Origin: Candidatus Accumulibacter conexus
GTDB taxonomy: Bacteria > Pseudomonadota > Gammaproteobacteria > Burkholderiales > Rhodocyclaceae
Assembly (NCBI GenBank): GCA_017592775.1
Contig: JAGFNJ010000001.1
Span: 180,636-244,635 of the forward strand
Length of the DNA: 64,000 nt
Reading direction: 5' to 3'
The stretch's first letter is position 1. Every line of letters starts with the position of its first letter. Under the pieces are notes generated by a model. It saw only the letters and a list, made by a program, of their open reading frames with translations, was not told the origin of the DNA and made no database searches. The position numbers and the translations under genes are program-made. Of this stretch, positions 18,735-28,508 are shown one piece after another.

Positions 18735-21700
18735 TCACGCCGACAGGCGGTGCGAGCGGTAGGCATCGCCGCCGATCGCCGCGGCCGCGACGTCGAGCAG
18801 GTGCTCGTGATGCGTCAGGAACAGCACCTGCGTTCGCTGCGACAGCTCGGCCAGGACCCGGAAGGTGGCCGCTGCCGCCGCATCGTCGAACTGGATCGTG
18901 ATGTCGTCGACGATGACCGGCAACGGCTCGCCGTTGCCGAGGTGGCCTTCGATCGCTGCCAGCCGCAGGGCGAGGAAGAGCTGGTCGCGGCGACCGGTGC
19001 TCAACTGCTGCATGTGAAGGCGCTCGCCGTCGGCGCGTGTTGCCTTGAGGATCTGCCGCTCATCGTCGTAGTCAACGACGACGCCACGGTAGCGGCCGCC
19101 GGTGATGGCGGCGAAGTGGCGCGACGCCCTGTCGATCAGTGGCGCCTGGTTGCGCTTCTGGTAGGACTCGATCACCTGTGCCAGGACCGCCGCAGCGATG
19201 CGCGTGGCCGCGTAGTCGGCGGCGAGTTCGCCGATGCGCGCGGCGTGCTGCGCCGTCCGCTGCTGCGCATCGGCAGCGGTGGCCGAGCCATCCATGGTTG
19301 CGAAACGCTGCCGGGCAGCGAGGTAGCTCTCGTGGCACTGCTGCACGTCGGCGGCATTGCGCTCGCTGTCCTGCGTATGCCGGGCCAGCGCGGCGGCGAT
19401 GGCGTCGGCTTCCTGGCCGGCAGCCTGGCTGAGCACTTCCGCCAGTGGCAGGCCGGCCGCGCTGACGAGTCGTGCTTCGATGTCGAGAACGGCGGCGGCC
19501 AGCGCGGCGCGTTGCGCGCTGCGTCCCTCGACCAGTTCGAGGCCTTCGACCGTGTCGCAAGCGGCCTGCTGCTGCAGCCGCTCGATGACCCGCGCCGCTT
19601 CGCCGGCGTTCAGCCGGGCTTCGTCGATGGCCCGTTGTTCGTCGGCGATCTGCTGCTTCAGGGTGTTCCTCTTCTCCTGCAGCGAGCGCGTCTGGCTCAG
19701 TTCGCGATAGAGTTCGGCGGCAAGAAAGTCGGCACTGCGACCGTCGGCCGGCAGCGGCTCGCCGCGGACCCGCTGCCAGGTCGTCGCGAGACTGCTCTGG
19801 AAGTCGTCGATCTCGATGCGCGCGTCGTCCTGCTCCTTGCGCGATCGCAGCAGGGCGTCGTGCGCCTGCGCGAGATCCGCGAACTGCTGCAGGCGCGCGG
19901 TCGCCTCTGCTTCGCTGGCGTCGGCGGCGAGCCGGATCGACGCCATTGCTGCCGCCCAGCGGGCCGCCCATTCGGCGACTTCGTGCCCACTGGCGCTGGC
20001 GGCGGCCGCGGCGTGCTGCAGCAGCGCGCTGGCGCTTGCCAGGCTGCTGCTCTTCAGTTCCCGCTGCGTGCGCTGGTCGGCGTGCCGGCGGGCGATCGCC
20101 CGCGCCCGCGCCAGGGTTTCCGACAGGCGTTCGCCAGTTGCCTGCGCGACCGCTCCGCTTTGGCCACAGAGTTCGCCGAGCCGCTTGCGGACGTCCTGCG
20201 CCAACCGGCGCAGCCGCTCCGCCTCCTGCCGCTGCGACTGGCAGGCGTCGAACTTCTCTTGCCAGGCTTGCCGCTTCGCCATCCAGGCGGGTGCTTCGCC
20301 GATCTTCAGTGGCGGCAGGCGGTTCGCCGCGAGCAGTGCCGCCCAGCGCCGCTCGAGTTCCTGCGCGTCGCTGGCGAGCACTGCGGCGCGTTGCCGATCC
20401 AGAGCGACGGCACTTTCCATCTGTGACTCGCGGACGCGGAAGCCGGCGTAGCGGGTGGCGCGTTCGGCGTCGGCGAAGAGATCGTCGGCAGCCTCGTCGG
20501 CACGGTTGACGGCCAGCTCGTAGGCCGCGGCCGTTGGCGGCGGCTCGGCGGCAACGGTTTCGTCGCTGGCCGGCAGGAGATGGCGGCGCAGTCTCAGCCA
20601 CAAGCTGTCGCGCGTCGCTCGCAGGGCGTCGATGGCTGCCCGCGTCGGGACGCTGCCACGCACCTCGAGACCCTTGATGTCGCCGCGCAGCGTGGCGAGG
20701 TCGTCCTCGAGCTTCTCGATCGCCTCGCGGAGCGAACGTGCCCGGCGGCGCAGTTCCTCGTCCTCCAGCCGGAAGGCCTGCAGCTCGGCGTCGAGCGGCA
20801 GCGTCGTCTGCGCCACGGCTGCCGCCGTCGGCAGCCGCAGGCCACGGGCTTCGGCTTCGAGCCGGGCTGCCGCCGCCGTCGCCTCGCTCTCGAGCTGCTG
20901 CGCCCGCGCCTCCGGGTCGCCATGGTCGGCAATCGAATCGAGGTAGTTGCCGAGAGCGTCGCTCGCCGGCGTCTGCTGCAGGTTCCGGATCGCCGCCTCG
21001 AGCTGGGCGACTTCGAGGGTCTTCGCTTCCTGGCTTGCGAGATCGGCCTGGCGCCGGGCCTTGAGCGTCGCGCCGGTGGTGATCAGCGCGCGGATCCTGG
21101 CCGTCCGCGCCGGATCGGGGAGCCAGGGCAGCGCATCGGCAGGCGCTGCGTCGCCGGCGATCTGGCGGCTGAGCAGATCGAGGTTGTCGCGGGCGGCGGC
21201 GCTGGCCGCTGCGGCCCGCGCCGACTGCAGGCCGGCTTCGCGGTAGCCCGCAGTGGCGTGGTGAATCGCCTCGATCGCTTCGCCATTGGCGACGACGGCG
21301 TCGTTGACGCGGATCGCCGCCAGCCCGTCCTGATGCTGCTGCAGGCGCGACAACGCCGCGCGTTCGGCGGCGAGTGCTTCCGCCTTCTGCGTCACGGCCG
21401 CCACCCGCTCGTTCGCTGCCGACGGCGGCAGCAGCGGCACGCCGGCGAGTTCGCCGAGCTGCTGCCGTGCCAGCCCGAGCGCGGCGACATCCGGGAGGAT
21501 CGCCGCCAGCCGCTCCAGCCGCCGTGCCTCGGTGTGCAGCCGCAACTGCTCGGAGCGGGCGGCATCGTAGTCGGCGCCCGCCGCTGCCATCGCCGACCGC
21601 GCGGCGGTCCAGTCGAGCGGCCGCACGGCGGCTTCCCGCGCTTGCCGCCGGCTGTCCTCGTAGTCGGCCACTGTCCGGTAGATGGCCGATTTCGATGCCC

Positions 21701-22244
21701 GCGGCTTGAACAGGCTTTCCGCCTCGCTTTCGAGCCGGCTGCGCAGGGCACGGATCGAACCGAGACCGGCGCCGGCCTCGAACAGGCTTTCGCCGGCATC
21801 GCCACGGCCCTGCGCCAGCGCCTCGCCGCCGCGCACGAGGGCTTCGTGGTCGAGGCTGAACATGGCCAGGAAGAGTCCCTGACCGAGCCCGCCGAGCCAG
21901 TCGTGCAGCCGCTCCTCGGGTACGGCTGCCGCCAGTTCGATGGCCGTATCGGGGTCGTAGGCGAGCAGGGTGTTGACACGGCCCTTGCGTCGCATCACCG
22001 CCAGTCGCTCGCCTGCCCGCGACGACAGGACGAGCCCGACACGCAGCTTCGGGTTGCCGTGCCGGTAGCCGTCGCGGGTGGTTTCGGGGATGCCGAAGAG
22101 GGCGCCGTTGATCGCTCGCCAGAGGGTGGTCTTGCCGGCTTCGTTCGGGCCGCAGATGAGGTGCAGGTCGGCGCCGCCGGCGAGGGTCAGGCGCTGGTTG
22201 CTGAAGTGTCCGTAGGCCTTGAGATCGATCTGCTCGATCCTCAT
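18735..22244 (-). CDS. YhaN-like SMC/Rad50-type AAA ATPase
   Basis: A 1169-residue ATPase. The N-terminus MRIEQIDLKAYGHFSNQRLT is typical of YhaN/RecF-like proteins, with Walker A GPNEAGKTT near residues 33-41. A long Ala/Arg/Glu-rich coiled-coil central region (about 180-1020) follows. The C-terminal ATPase half has the signature LSTGRRDQLFLALRLAAIEG and Walker B PVIVDDITIQF. No Cys-x-x-Cys zinc hook is visible, which separates it from SbcC/Rad50. Its start overlaps the end of the nuclease gene by ATGA, so the two are translationally coupled and probably form an SbcCD-like DNA end-processing complex. Confidence 0.8.
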   Translation of the reverse strand: MRIEQIDLKAYGHFSNQRLTLAGGADLHLICGPNEAGKTTLWRAINGALFGIPETTRDGYRHGNPKLRVGLVLSSRAGERLAVMRRKGRVNTLLAYDPDTAIELAAAVPEERLHDWLGGLGQGLFLAMFSLDHEALVRGGEALAQGRGDAGESLFEAGAGLGSIRALRSRLESEAESLFKPRASKSAIYRTVADYEDSRRQAREAAVRPLDWTAARSAMAAAGADYDAARSEQLRLHTEARRLERLAAILPDVAALGLARQQLGELAGVPLLPPSAANERVAAVTQKAEALAAERAALSRLQQHQDGLAAIRVNDAVVANGEAIEAIHHATAGYREAGLQSARAAAASAAARDNLDLLSRQIAGDAAPADALPWLPDPARTARIRALITTGATLKARRQADLASQEAKTLEVAQLEAAIRNLQQTPASDALGNYLDSIADHGDPEARAQQLESEATAAAARLEAEARGLRLPTAAAVAQTTLPLDAELQAFRLEDEELRRRARSLREAIEKLEDDLATLRGDIKGLEVRGSVPTRAAIDALRATRDSLWLRLRRHLLPASDETVAAEPPPTAAAYELAVNRADEAADDLFADAERATRYAGFRVRESQMESAVALDRQRAAVLASDAQELERRWAALLAANRLPPLKIGEAPAWMAKRQAWQEKFDACQSQRQEAERLRRLAQDVRKRLGELCGQSGAVAQATGERLSETLARARAIARRHADQRTQRELKSSSLASASALLQHAAAAASASGHEVAEWAARWAAAMASIRLAADASEAEATARLQQFADLAQAHDALLRSRKEQDDARIEIDDFQSSLATTWQRVRGEPLPADGRSADFLAAELYRELSQTRSLQEKRNTLKQQIADEQRAIDEARLNAGEAARVIERLQQQAACDTVEGLELVEGRSAQRAALAAAVLDIEARLVSAAGLPLAEVLSQAAGQEADAIAAALARHTQDSERNAADVQQCHESYLAARQRFATMDGSATAADAQQRTAQHAARIGELAADYAATRIAAAVLAQVIESYQKRNQAPLIDRASRHFAAITGGRYRGVVVDYDDERQILKATRADGERLHMQQLSTGRRDQLFLALRLAAIEGHLGNGEPLPVIVDDITIQFDDAAAAATFRVLAELSQRTQVLFLTHHEHLLDVAAAAIGGDAYRSHRLSA

Positions 22245-23506
22245 CGCGTGTCCTCGGCGGCGATCACCGCCAGCAGGCGCTCGCGCGCAGCCGCCAGCGC
22301 GTCGGCCAGCGCCGCGGGGGAGTCCAGCACCCAGCCGCCATCGGCGCCGCGCAGATCGGGCGGGAGCTTCTGGTCGAGATCGGCGAGCACGGCTGCGGCG
22401 AGCGACTGCAGTGTCGCCGGCTCGGCGGCCAGCGAGTCGAGCGAGCGGATCAGCACGCCGATCGGATCGTCGCGCCCGGCCAGCCGCTCGAGATCGAGCG
22501 GCGCGGTCACCCGGACACGAACCTTCTCGAGCCAGGCCCGACCGGCGGAGGCTTCGCCAACCGAGGCGGCGAGCTGCGCCCGCAGCGCCTCGCGATCGGC
22601 GACGAGCTGCCGATGCAGCGGCCCGCTCCCGGCCAGTGTCAGGCGAATCGCCAGCAGCCGCTCCTCGGCCGCTGCCTGCAGCGAACGGACGGCGGTCTGC
22701 ACGGCGGCGTGCAGGTCGTCGGCAGAGGCCAGCGGGGCGATGTCGATGACGAGCTGATGCCAGCGCGCCACATCGGTGGCGACGAACTCGACGGAGCGGA
22801 TGCCGAGCAGCGGCTCGGCTTCGACGACCATGCAGCCCTTGGCGCCGGTCTCGCGCGCGTGCCGCCCCTGCGTGTTGCCGGGAAAGACGATCCACGGCGT
22901 TTCGCGGACGATCTCCCGCTTGTGGACGTGACCCAGGGCCCAGTAGTCGTAGCCCTTGTCGGCCAGGCGCTGGGCCGTCGTCGGCGCGTACGGCTGATGC
23001 CCTTCACGGCCCGACAGCGCGGTGTGCAGGAGGCCGATGTTGAGCAGCCCATTGCGCGGCGCGGGGTAGGCGCTGGCGAGGTCGCTGCGCACCGCCTCGC
23101 TGGCAAAGCTCTGGCCGTGGATCGCCACGCCGAGTTCTTCGACTACCTGCGTCGCCGGGCGACTGGCGGGAAAGCTGAAGACGTTCTGCGGCAGCGGTAC
23201 CGACCGCGTCAGCTTGCTGACCGCATCGTGGTTGCCGTAGCAGAGGAAGACGCGGATGTCGGCCGCGGCCAGGCGGCGCAACTGCGCGGCGAAATGGAGG
23301 CCGGTATTGAAGTCGGGCCAGTCGCCGTCGAAGATGTCGCCGGCGATCAGCACGCAGTCGGCGGTGCGCTCGATGGCGAGGTCGACGACATTGGCGAAGG
23401 CACGGCGGGTGGCGTCGCGCATTTCTGCGACCGGCGCCCCGTCGTAGAGTTCGAGGCCGCGCAGCGGGCTGTCGAGATGGATGTCGGCGCAGTGGATGAA
23501 GCGCAT
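22241..23506 (-). CDS. SbcD/YhaO-like metallophosphoesterase (DNA exonuclease)
   Basis: A 421-residue calcineurin-like phosphoesterase of the Mre11/SbcD/YhaO group. Metal-binding motifs in order: CADIHLDSPL (Asp, His), IAGDIFDGDWP, CYGNHDAV (Asn-His-Asp), LLHTALSG (His) and WALGHVHKRE (Gly-His-x-His). The C-terminal 180 residues are helical and likely dock the partner ATPase. In this family the enzyme cuts or trims DNA ends under control of the ATPase. It is the first gene of a two-gene unit with the YhaN-like ATPase, coupled by an ATGA overlap. The gene is intact and begins close to the end of murA. Confidence 0.82.
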   Translation of the reverse strand: MRFIHCADIHLDSPLRGLELYDGAPVAEMRDATRRAFANVVDLAIERTADCVLIAGDIFDGDWPDFNTGLHFAAQLRRLAAADIRVFLCYGNHDAVSKLTRSVPLPQNVFSFPASRPATQVVEELGVAIHGQSFASEAVRSDLASAYPAPRNGLLNIGLLHTALSGREGHQPYAPTTAQRLADKGYDYWALGHVHKREIVRETPWIVFPGNTQGRHARETGAKGCMVVEAEPLLGIRSVEFVATDVARWHQLVIDIAPLASADDLHAAVQTAVRSLQAAAEERLLAIRLTLAGSGPLHRQLVADREALRAQLAASVGEASAGRAWLEKVRVRVTAPLDLERLAGRDDPIGVLIRSLDSLAAEPATLQSLAAAVLADLDQKLPPDLRGADGGWVLDSPAALADALAAARERLLAVIAAEDTR

Positions 23507-23588
23507 GCGGGCCTCAATCGCCGTGCCGGCGTGCGGCGCCGTTCATCTGCCGCCCGGCGCTGCCCGCCAGAAGGAGTTCACCGGGCGC

Positions 23589-24854
23589 TCAGCGGACGCG
23601 CCGGACGACGGCGCCGAGCTGCCCGAGCTTCTCCTCGATCCGCTCATAACCACGGTCGAGGTGGTAGATGCGGTCGATCAGCGTCTCGCCCTCCGCCACC
23701 AGCCCGGCGATGACCAGGCTCGCCGACGCGCGCAGGTCGGTCGCCATGACCGTCGCGCCCTGCAGCCGCTCGACGCCGGTGACCATCGCGTTGCTGGCGT
23801 CGATCCTGATGTCGGCACCCAGCCGGATCAGTTCGACAGCGTGCATGAAGCGATTCTCGAAGATTGTCTCGCGAATCACCGCCGTACCCTCGGCGATGCA
23901 GTTGACGGCCATGAACTGCGCCTGCATGTCGGTCGGGAATGCCGGGTAGGGCGAGGTGCGGACGCTGACCGCCTTCAGGCGCCGCGGCGCCACGAGGCGG
24001 ATCGCCTCGCGCTCGGTGACGATTTCGCAGCCGGCGTCGAGGAGCTTGTCGACGACGACGTCGAGGTAGGCGGCCGAAGTGTGGGTCAGCCGGACGCTGC
24101 CGCCAGTCGCCGCTGCCGCACAGAGGTAGGTGCCGGTTTCGATGCGGTCGGCCATCACCGTGTGCGATGCGCCATGCAGGCGCTCGACGCCGTGCACGCG
24201 GATGCGGTCGCTGCCGGCGCCGGAGATGCGTGCACCCATCGACACGAGGCAGTCGGCGAGATCGATCACCTCCGGTTCGCGGGCGGCATTCTCGATCGTC
24301 GTCTCGCCGTCGGCGAGGACCGCCGCCATCATCAGGTTCTCGGTGCCGGTGACGGTGACCATGTCGGTGACGATGCGGGTTCCCTGCAGCCGTCGCCCGC
24401 CGCCGGCGATGCGGGCATGGATGTAGCCGTGCTCGACCTGGATCTCGGCGCCCATCGCCTGCAGACCGCGGATATGCTGCTCGACCGGTCGCGCACCGAT
24501 CGCACAGCCGCCCGGCAGCGAAACCCGGGCCTCGCCGTGGCGCGCCAGCAGTGGTCCGAGGACGAGGATCGACGCCCGCATGGTCTTGACCATGTCGTAG
24601 GGGGCGAGGGGATTGTCGAGGTTGCGACTGTCGAGAACGACTTCGGAAGTCCCTTCGCGGCTGACCTGGACGCCCATCTGCTCGATCAGCCGCAGCATCG
24701 TCGCCACGTCCCGCAGTTGCGGCACGTTGCGCAGGTGCAGCGGGTCGGCGCTGAGCAGGCTGGCGCAGAGGATCGGCAGGGCCGCGTTCTTGGCGCCGGA
24801 AATGGCGACCTCACCGGACAGCCGCCTGCCCCCATCGATCAGCAGCTTATCCAC
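23589..24854 (-). CDS. murA: UDP-N-acetylglucosamine 1-carboxyvinyltransferase MurA
   Basis: A 421-residue cytosolic enzyme that transfers enolpyruvate from PEP to UDP-GlcNAc, the first step of peptidoglycan precursor synthesis. It has the N-terminal substrate residues Lys22-Asn23 in [12 protein letters not shown], and the active-site Cys117 in [15 protein letters not shown], the fosfomycin target. Full family length. Its first codons overlap the end of ibaG by 8 bases. It is the last gene of the mlaFEDACB-ABC exporter-ibaG-murA run, a gene order seen in many proteobacteria. Confidence 0.97.
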   Translation of the reverse strand: MDKLLIDGGRRLSGEVAISGAKNAALPILCASLLSADPLHLRNVPQLRDVATMLRLIEQMGVQVSREGTSEVVLDSRNLDNPLAPYDMVKTMRASILVLGPLLARHGEARVSLPGGCAIGARPVEQHIRGLQAMGAEIQVEHGYIHARIAGGGRRLQGTRIVTDMVTVTGTENLMMAAVLADGETTIENAAREPEVIDLADCLVSMGARISGAGSDRIRVHGVERLHGASHTVMADRIETGTYLCAAAATGGSVRLTHTSAAYLDVVVDKLLDAGCEIVTEREAIRLVAPRRLKAVSVRTSPYPAFPTDMQAQFMAVNCIAEGTAVIRETIFENRFMHAVELIRLGADIRIDASNAMVTGVERLQGATVMATDLRASASLVIAGLVAEGETLIDRIYHLDRGYERIEEKLGQLGAVVRRVR

Positions 24855-25095
24855 GTGCGCGCTTCCCCCACTCTTCGGGAGTCTGCGTCTTCATCGACAG
24901 CGCGTGCAGCTCGCCGCTGTCGAAATGCTGCTGCAGGACCTGGTTGACGAGTTGCTGGCGCTGTACCCGGTTCCTGCCGACAAAGCGCTCGCTGACGATC
25001 AGTGCCTCGAAGTGGTGGCCATCGCCGCTGACCTGCAGGTGTTCGCAGGGCAGGCCGTCGGCGATCAGCTGGTGGACTCGTTCAGGGTGCATCAT
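24847..25095 (-). CDS. ibaG: BolA/IbaG-family protein
   Basis: An 82-residue BolA-fold protein. The core [20 protein letters not shown], then [12 protein letters not shown], and the terminal [15 protein letters not shown], match IbaG/YrbA. Family members bind [2Fe-2S] glutaredoxins through a conserved His and influence envelope and acid stress. The gene lies between the ABC exporter and murA, as ibaG (yrbA) does in many genomes. Two in-frame Met codons (25095 and 25092) could start it; both are compatible. It overlaps murA by 8 bases. Confidence 0.88.
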   Translation of the reverse strand: MMHPERVHQLIADGLPCEHLQVSGDGHHFEALIVSERFVGRNRVQRQQLVNQVLQQHFDSGELHALSMKTQTPEEWGKRARG

Positions 25096-25098
25096 GAC

Positions 25099-25851
25099 TC
25101 AGGATCTCAGTTTGTAGCCGCTTCGGAGAAGCAGCAGCGTTGCCGCCGATACCAGGGCGAAACTCGTGCCGACGACCGCCAGGCTGATCTCCGGCGCCAC
25201 GTCCGAGACGCCGAAGAAGCCGTAACGAAAACCGTCGATCATATAGAACACGGGATTGAAATGCGATACCTGCTGCCAGAATCCGGGGAGTGAATGAATC
25301 GAGTAGAAAACGCCGGAGAGCATCGTCAGCGGCATGATGAGGAAGTTCTGGAAGCCGGCGAGCTGGTCGAACTTGTCGGCCCAGATGCCGGCGACCATCC
25401 CCAGCGCGCCCATGATCGCCCCGCCGAGGAGGATGAAGGCGAGGATCCACAGTGGTGCCTCGACCGCCGGCACGGCAAACCAGATCGTCACCAGGAGGAC
25501 GCCGCTGCCGACCATCAGGCCGCGCAGCATGGCGGCGACGACATAGGCGAGAAAGAACTCGCCGTAGGAGATCGGCGGCAGCAGGACGAAGACGACGCTG
25601 CCCGTGACTTTCGACTGGATCAGGCTCGACGAACTGTTGGCGAAGGCATTCTGCAGCGCCGACATCATCACCAGGCCGGGGATCAGGAAGGCGGTATAGG
25701 GAACGCCATGCACCTGCACGTGCGCTTCCAGCACGTGCGAGAAGATCATCAGGTAGAGCAGTGCCGTCAGCACCGGCGCGCCAATGGTCTGGAAGCTGAC
25801 CTTCCAGAAGCGCAGCACTTCCTTGTACAGCAGCGTGCGAAAGCCGGTCAT
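25099..25851 (-). CDS. ABC-2 type exporter permease (YadH-like)
   Basis: A 250-residue inner-membrane permease with six hydrophobic helices. The N-terminus MTGFRTLLYKEVLRFWKVSF and PVLTALLYLMIFSHVL match the YadH/NodJ group; the block FLIPGLVMMSALQNAFANSS is typical of ABC-2 permeases. It pairs with the ATPase upstream, whose stop overlaps this start as ATGA. The substrate is unknown; the setting among lipid-transport and wall genes hints at an envelope component. The longer frame upstream is inside the ATPase gene, so Met 25851 is used. Confidence 0.85.
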   Translation of the reverse strand: MTGFRTLLYKEVLRFWKVSFQTIGAPVLTALLYLMIFSHVLEAHVQVHGVPYTAFLIPGLVMMSALQNAFANSSSSLIQSKVTGSVVFVLLPPISYGEFFLAYVVAAMLRGLMVGSGVLLVTIWFAVPAVEAPLWILAFILLGGAIMGALGMVAGIWADKFDQLAGFQNFLIMPLTMLSGVFYSIHSLPGFWQQVSHFNPVFYMIDGFRYGFFGVSDVAPEISLAVVGTSFALVSAATLLLLRSGYKLRS

Positions 25852-26771
25852 CGGTCGCTGCTCCGGCCGCCGGCGGCGTTGTGCATGACGCGGAGGAAGA
25901 CATCCTCGAGATCGGTCTGCGTCAGACGCAAATCCTCGATGACGCAACCCGCCTGCCGCAGCTCCGCCAGCAGCGGCTCGATCTCGCGCGCACCGCCGAG
26001 TTGGAAAGTCCAGCCGCCGTCGGCGACCGTCGCCGTGGTTGCCAGGTGTTGCGGCAGCACGGCCGGCGGTGCCAGGCGCAGCGTCACCGTTTGTCCGGCA
26101 AAGCGCGCCAGCAGGTTGGACGTCGAATCGAGCGCCACCACGCGACCCTGCTTGAGCATCGCGATGCGGCCGCAGAGCGACTCGGCCTCCTCCAGATAGT
26201 GCGTCGTCAGGATGACCGTGTGGCCGTCGCGATTGAGGCGGCGGACGAACTGCCAGAGACCCTGCCGCAGCTCGACGTCGACGCCGGCGGTCGGCTCGTC
26301 GAGAACGATCACCGGCGGCTTGTGCACCAGCGCCTGGGCAACCAGCACGCGCCGCTTCATACCGCCGGAAAGCCGCCGCATGTTGGTATCGGCCTTGGCG
26401 CCGAGATCGAGGTTGGCGAGGATCTCGTCGATCCAGTCGTCGTTGTTGCGGATGCCGAAGTAGCCCGACTGGATGCGCAGCGTCTCGCGCACCGAGAAGA
26501 AGGGGTCGAAGACGAGTTCCTGCGGCACCACGCCGAGCAGCCGCCGGGCGGCCCGGTAGTCCCGGACGACGTCGTGTCCGAGCACCGTCAGGGTCCCGGC
26601 ATCCGCCCGGCTGAGACCCGCCAGGCAGGAAATCAGCGTCGTCTTGCCGGCACCGTTCGGTCCCAGCAGGCCGAAGAACTCGCCCTCGTCGATCTGCAGC
26701 GAAACGCCGGCGAGTGCCTGCAGCGCGGCGAAGCGCTTCTCGACGCGATCGATGGCAACCGCAACGCCCAT
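25848..26771 (-). CDS. ABC exporter ATPase (YadG-like)
   Basis: A 307-residue ABC ATPase with Walker A GPNGAGKTT (about residues 38-46), Q-loop VPQELVFDPFFSVRE, signature RRLSGGMKRRVLVAQALVHK and Walker B VIVLDEPTAGVD followed by the switch His in TTHYLEEAE. It energises the YadH-like permease encoded just downstream (ATGA overlap). It belongs to the same transcription unit as the mla genes, directly after mlaB. Confidence 0.9.
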   Translation of the reverse strand: MGVAVAIDRVEKRFAALQALAGVSLQIDEGEFFGLLGPNGAGKTTLISCLAGLSRADAGTLTVLGHDVVRDYRAARRLLGVVPQELVFDPFFSVRETLRIQSGYFGIRNNDDWIDEILANLDLGAKADTNMRRLSGGMKRRVLVAQALVHKPPVIVLDEPTAGVDVELRQGLWQFVRRLNRDGHTVILTTHYLEEAESLCGRIAMLKQGRVVALDSTSNLLARFAGQTVTLRLAPPAVLPQHLATTATVADGGWTFQLGGAREIEPLLAELRQAGCVIEDLRLTQTDLEDVFLRVMHNAAGGRSSDR

Positions 26772-26795
26772 GGCTGTGCGACGCAGCGGGCCCGG

Positions 26796-27089
26796 TCAGG
26801 CCAGCGGCAGGAGTTCGGCAACTCCGTAGAGCGATGCCAGGCTGACCAGGCTTGCCGGCGGGTTGCTGATGCGCAGCTTGAGATTGCGCTCGCCGGCGGT
26901 TCGCAGCCAGGCGAGGATCAGGCTGACGGCCGACGAGTCGACCTCGCTGACCTCGGACAGATCGAGCACGGTGAGCGATGCCGCCTCGCGGGCGCGCAGG
27001 CAGCTCCGCCCGGCATCGAGCAGCGTGCGCGCGTTGGCGATCACCATCGGCGCGCTGACACGCAGCCCGCCGTCCGTGCCGGCAATCAT
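26796..27089 (-). CDS. mlaB: MlaB-like STAS-domain protein
   Basis: A 97-residue STAS-domain protein. The phosphorylatable-type loop is VLDLSEVSEVDSSAVSLILAWL (cited here in parts: SEVDSSAVSLIL). In the Mla system MlaB sits on the MlaF ATPase in the cytoplasm and stabilises the transporter. Its start overlaps the end of mlaC by four bases (ATGA), which supports translational coupling. Short but within family range. Confidence 0.85.
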   Translation of the reverse strand: MIAGTDGGLRVSAPMVIANARTLLDAGRSCLRAREAASLTVLDLSEVSEVDSSAVSLILAWLRTAGERNLKLRISNPPASLVSLASLYGVAELLPLA

Positions 27090-27706
27090 GACTTGCCTGC
27101 CTGGAGTTCCTTGTTGCGCTTGCCGAGCATCGCGATCAGACCATCGATGCCGTTGCTGCGGACTTCCTGCGCGAAGGTGTCGCGGTAGTTGGTGACCAAG
27201 CTGACGCCGGCAACCCGCACGTCGTACACCTGCCAGCCGTCGCCCTGCTTCGCCAGCTCGTAGTCGAGCTGGACCGCCTGACTGCCGGGCTGCACGACCT
27301 CGGTCCGGACGACGACGCTGCTGTCGTCGGGTTGCACCTTGGTTGGCTTGTAGACGATCCGCTGCTCCTTGTACGAGGTCAGGGCGTTGGCGTAGGTGCG
27401 CACGAGCAGCGTCTTGAACTCCTCGGCGAGGCGCGTTTTCTGTTCCGGCGTCGCCTTGTTCCAGTCGCGTCCGACAGCCAGCGCCGTCATGCGCTGGAAG
27501 TTGAAGTACGGCAGGACCTTCGTCTCGACCAGGTCGATGGCCTTGCGGGTGTTGCCGCTGCGGATCTCCTTGTCCTGGCGGACGACGGTCAGGACGTCGT
27601 CAGTGACCTTGCGCACGAGGGCGTCCGGGGCGTTGTCCTGCGCCAGCACTGGCGTCAGGCTGCAGAACAGGGCAAACAGCAGGGAAAGTGCGAACTTCAT
27701 CATCAT
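27086..27706 (-). CDS. mlaC: MlaC periplasmic phospholipid-binding protein
   Basis: A 206-residue protein with a signal peptide (MKFALSLLFALFCSLTPVLA, cut before QDNAPD). The body matches MlaC/Ttg2D: VETKVLPYFNFQRMTALAVG, then FKTLLVRTYANALTSYK, and GWQVYDVRVAGVSLVTNYRD near the C-terminus. It carries single phospholipids across the periplasm between MlaA at the outer membrane and MlaFEDB at the inner membrane. Three consecutive Met codons (27706, 27703, 27700) may start it; the third gives the best signal peptide. Confidence 0.93.
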   Translation of the reverse strand: MMMKFALSLLFALFCSLTPVLAQDNAPDALVRKVTDDVLTVVRQDKEIRSGNTRKAIDLVETKVLPYFNFQRMTALAVGRDWNKATPEQKTRLAEEFKTLLVRTYANALTSYKEQRIVYKPTKVQPDDSSVVVRTEVVQPGSQAVQLDYELAKQGDGWQVYDVRVAGVSLVTNYRDTFAQEVRSNGIDGLIAMLGKRNKELQAGKS

Positions 27707-27767
27707 CTTCCAGACAGGTGCAGGTTGCAGCCGCCAGCGGCCGGGCGGCGGCTGTTTCGATCCGCGC

Positions 27768-28493
27768 CTAGCGCGCCGGTTCGTCGACGATCACCTCGTG
27801 CGGCTGCGCGCCATCGAAAACCTCGCTGCGTCGGTGCTGCAGGTAGGCGTTCCGGATGTAGTCATACTTGTCGAAGGCGGCTTCCTCGACCACCTTGTCC
27901 GACGGCAGCAGGCTGGCGCGCAGGTTGATGTAGCGCGTTGCGACCAAGCTGTTGCGCAGCGCCATGTCGTCGAGCCGCCACACCGGATCGACGTACACGT
28001 CCACCATCCAGCCGAAGGTGTCACGAGTCGTTCGCGGTCCGATGATCGGCCAGTAGAAGTAGGGTCCGTCACCGACACCCCATTTGCCGAGAGTCTGGCC
28101 GAAATCCTCCGAGTGCTTGGTGAGGCCCATCTCGCCGGCGATGTCGAAGGCGCCGCCGATCCCCAGCGTGCTGTTGATCAGCACGCGACCGACATCGGAG
28201 GCGGCGTCCTGACCCTTGCCCTGCAGCAGGTTGTTGACGGCCGTCCAGGCATCCCAGATGTTGCCGAAGAAGTTGCCGATGACCACTTTCAGTGGCAGTG
28301 GTGCCGCCGCATCGTAGCCTTGGGCGACCGGCTTGACGACGACGTCGAGCCCCTCGTTGACGGCAAACATCGCGCGGTTGAAGCCCTCGAACGGATCCTT
28401 CGGGTTGTTGGCCGTCGTCGCACAGCCGCCGAGCGCAAACAGCGCGGCGGCGCAAGCCAGGCTCGAGATGCGGGTCGAAAGCTGCGTTTTCAT
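27768..28493 (-). CDS. mlaA: MlaA/VacJ outer-membrane lipoprotein
   Basis: A 241-residue lipoprotein. The lipobox ALGGC places the lipidated Cys at residue 24. The MlaA core follows: DPFEGFNRAMFAVNEGLDVV, LINSTLGIGGAFDIAGEMGL, EDFGQTLGKWGVGDGPYFYW and PIIGPRTTRDTFGW. MlaA removes misplaced phospholipids from the outer leaflet and hands them to MlaC. Unlike in E. coli, mlaA is part of the mla operon here, lying between mlaD and mlaC. Confidence 0.95.
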   Translation of the reverse strand: MKTQLSTRISSLACAAALFALGGCATTANNPKDPFEGFNRAMFAVNEGLDVVVKPVAQGYDAAAPLPLKVVIGNFFGNIWDAWTAVNNLLQGKGQDAASDVGRVLINSTLGIGGAFDIAGEMGLTKHSEDFGQTLGKWGVGDGPYFYWPIIGPRTTRDTFGWMVDVYVDPVWRLDDMALRNSLVATRYINLRASLLPSDKVVEEAAFDKYDYIRNAYLQHRRSEVFDGAQPHEVIVDEPAR

Positions 28494-28508
28494 TGCCTTG
28501 CTCCCCTT

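Noticed and set aside
20580-22757. Long plus-strand open frame of 725 codons opposite the YhaN-like ATPase
   Set aside because: It mirrors a real coding gene in GC-rich DNA, has low-complexity composition and no recognisable domain.
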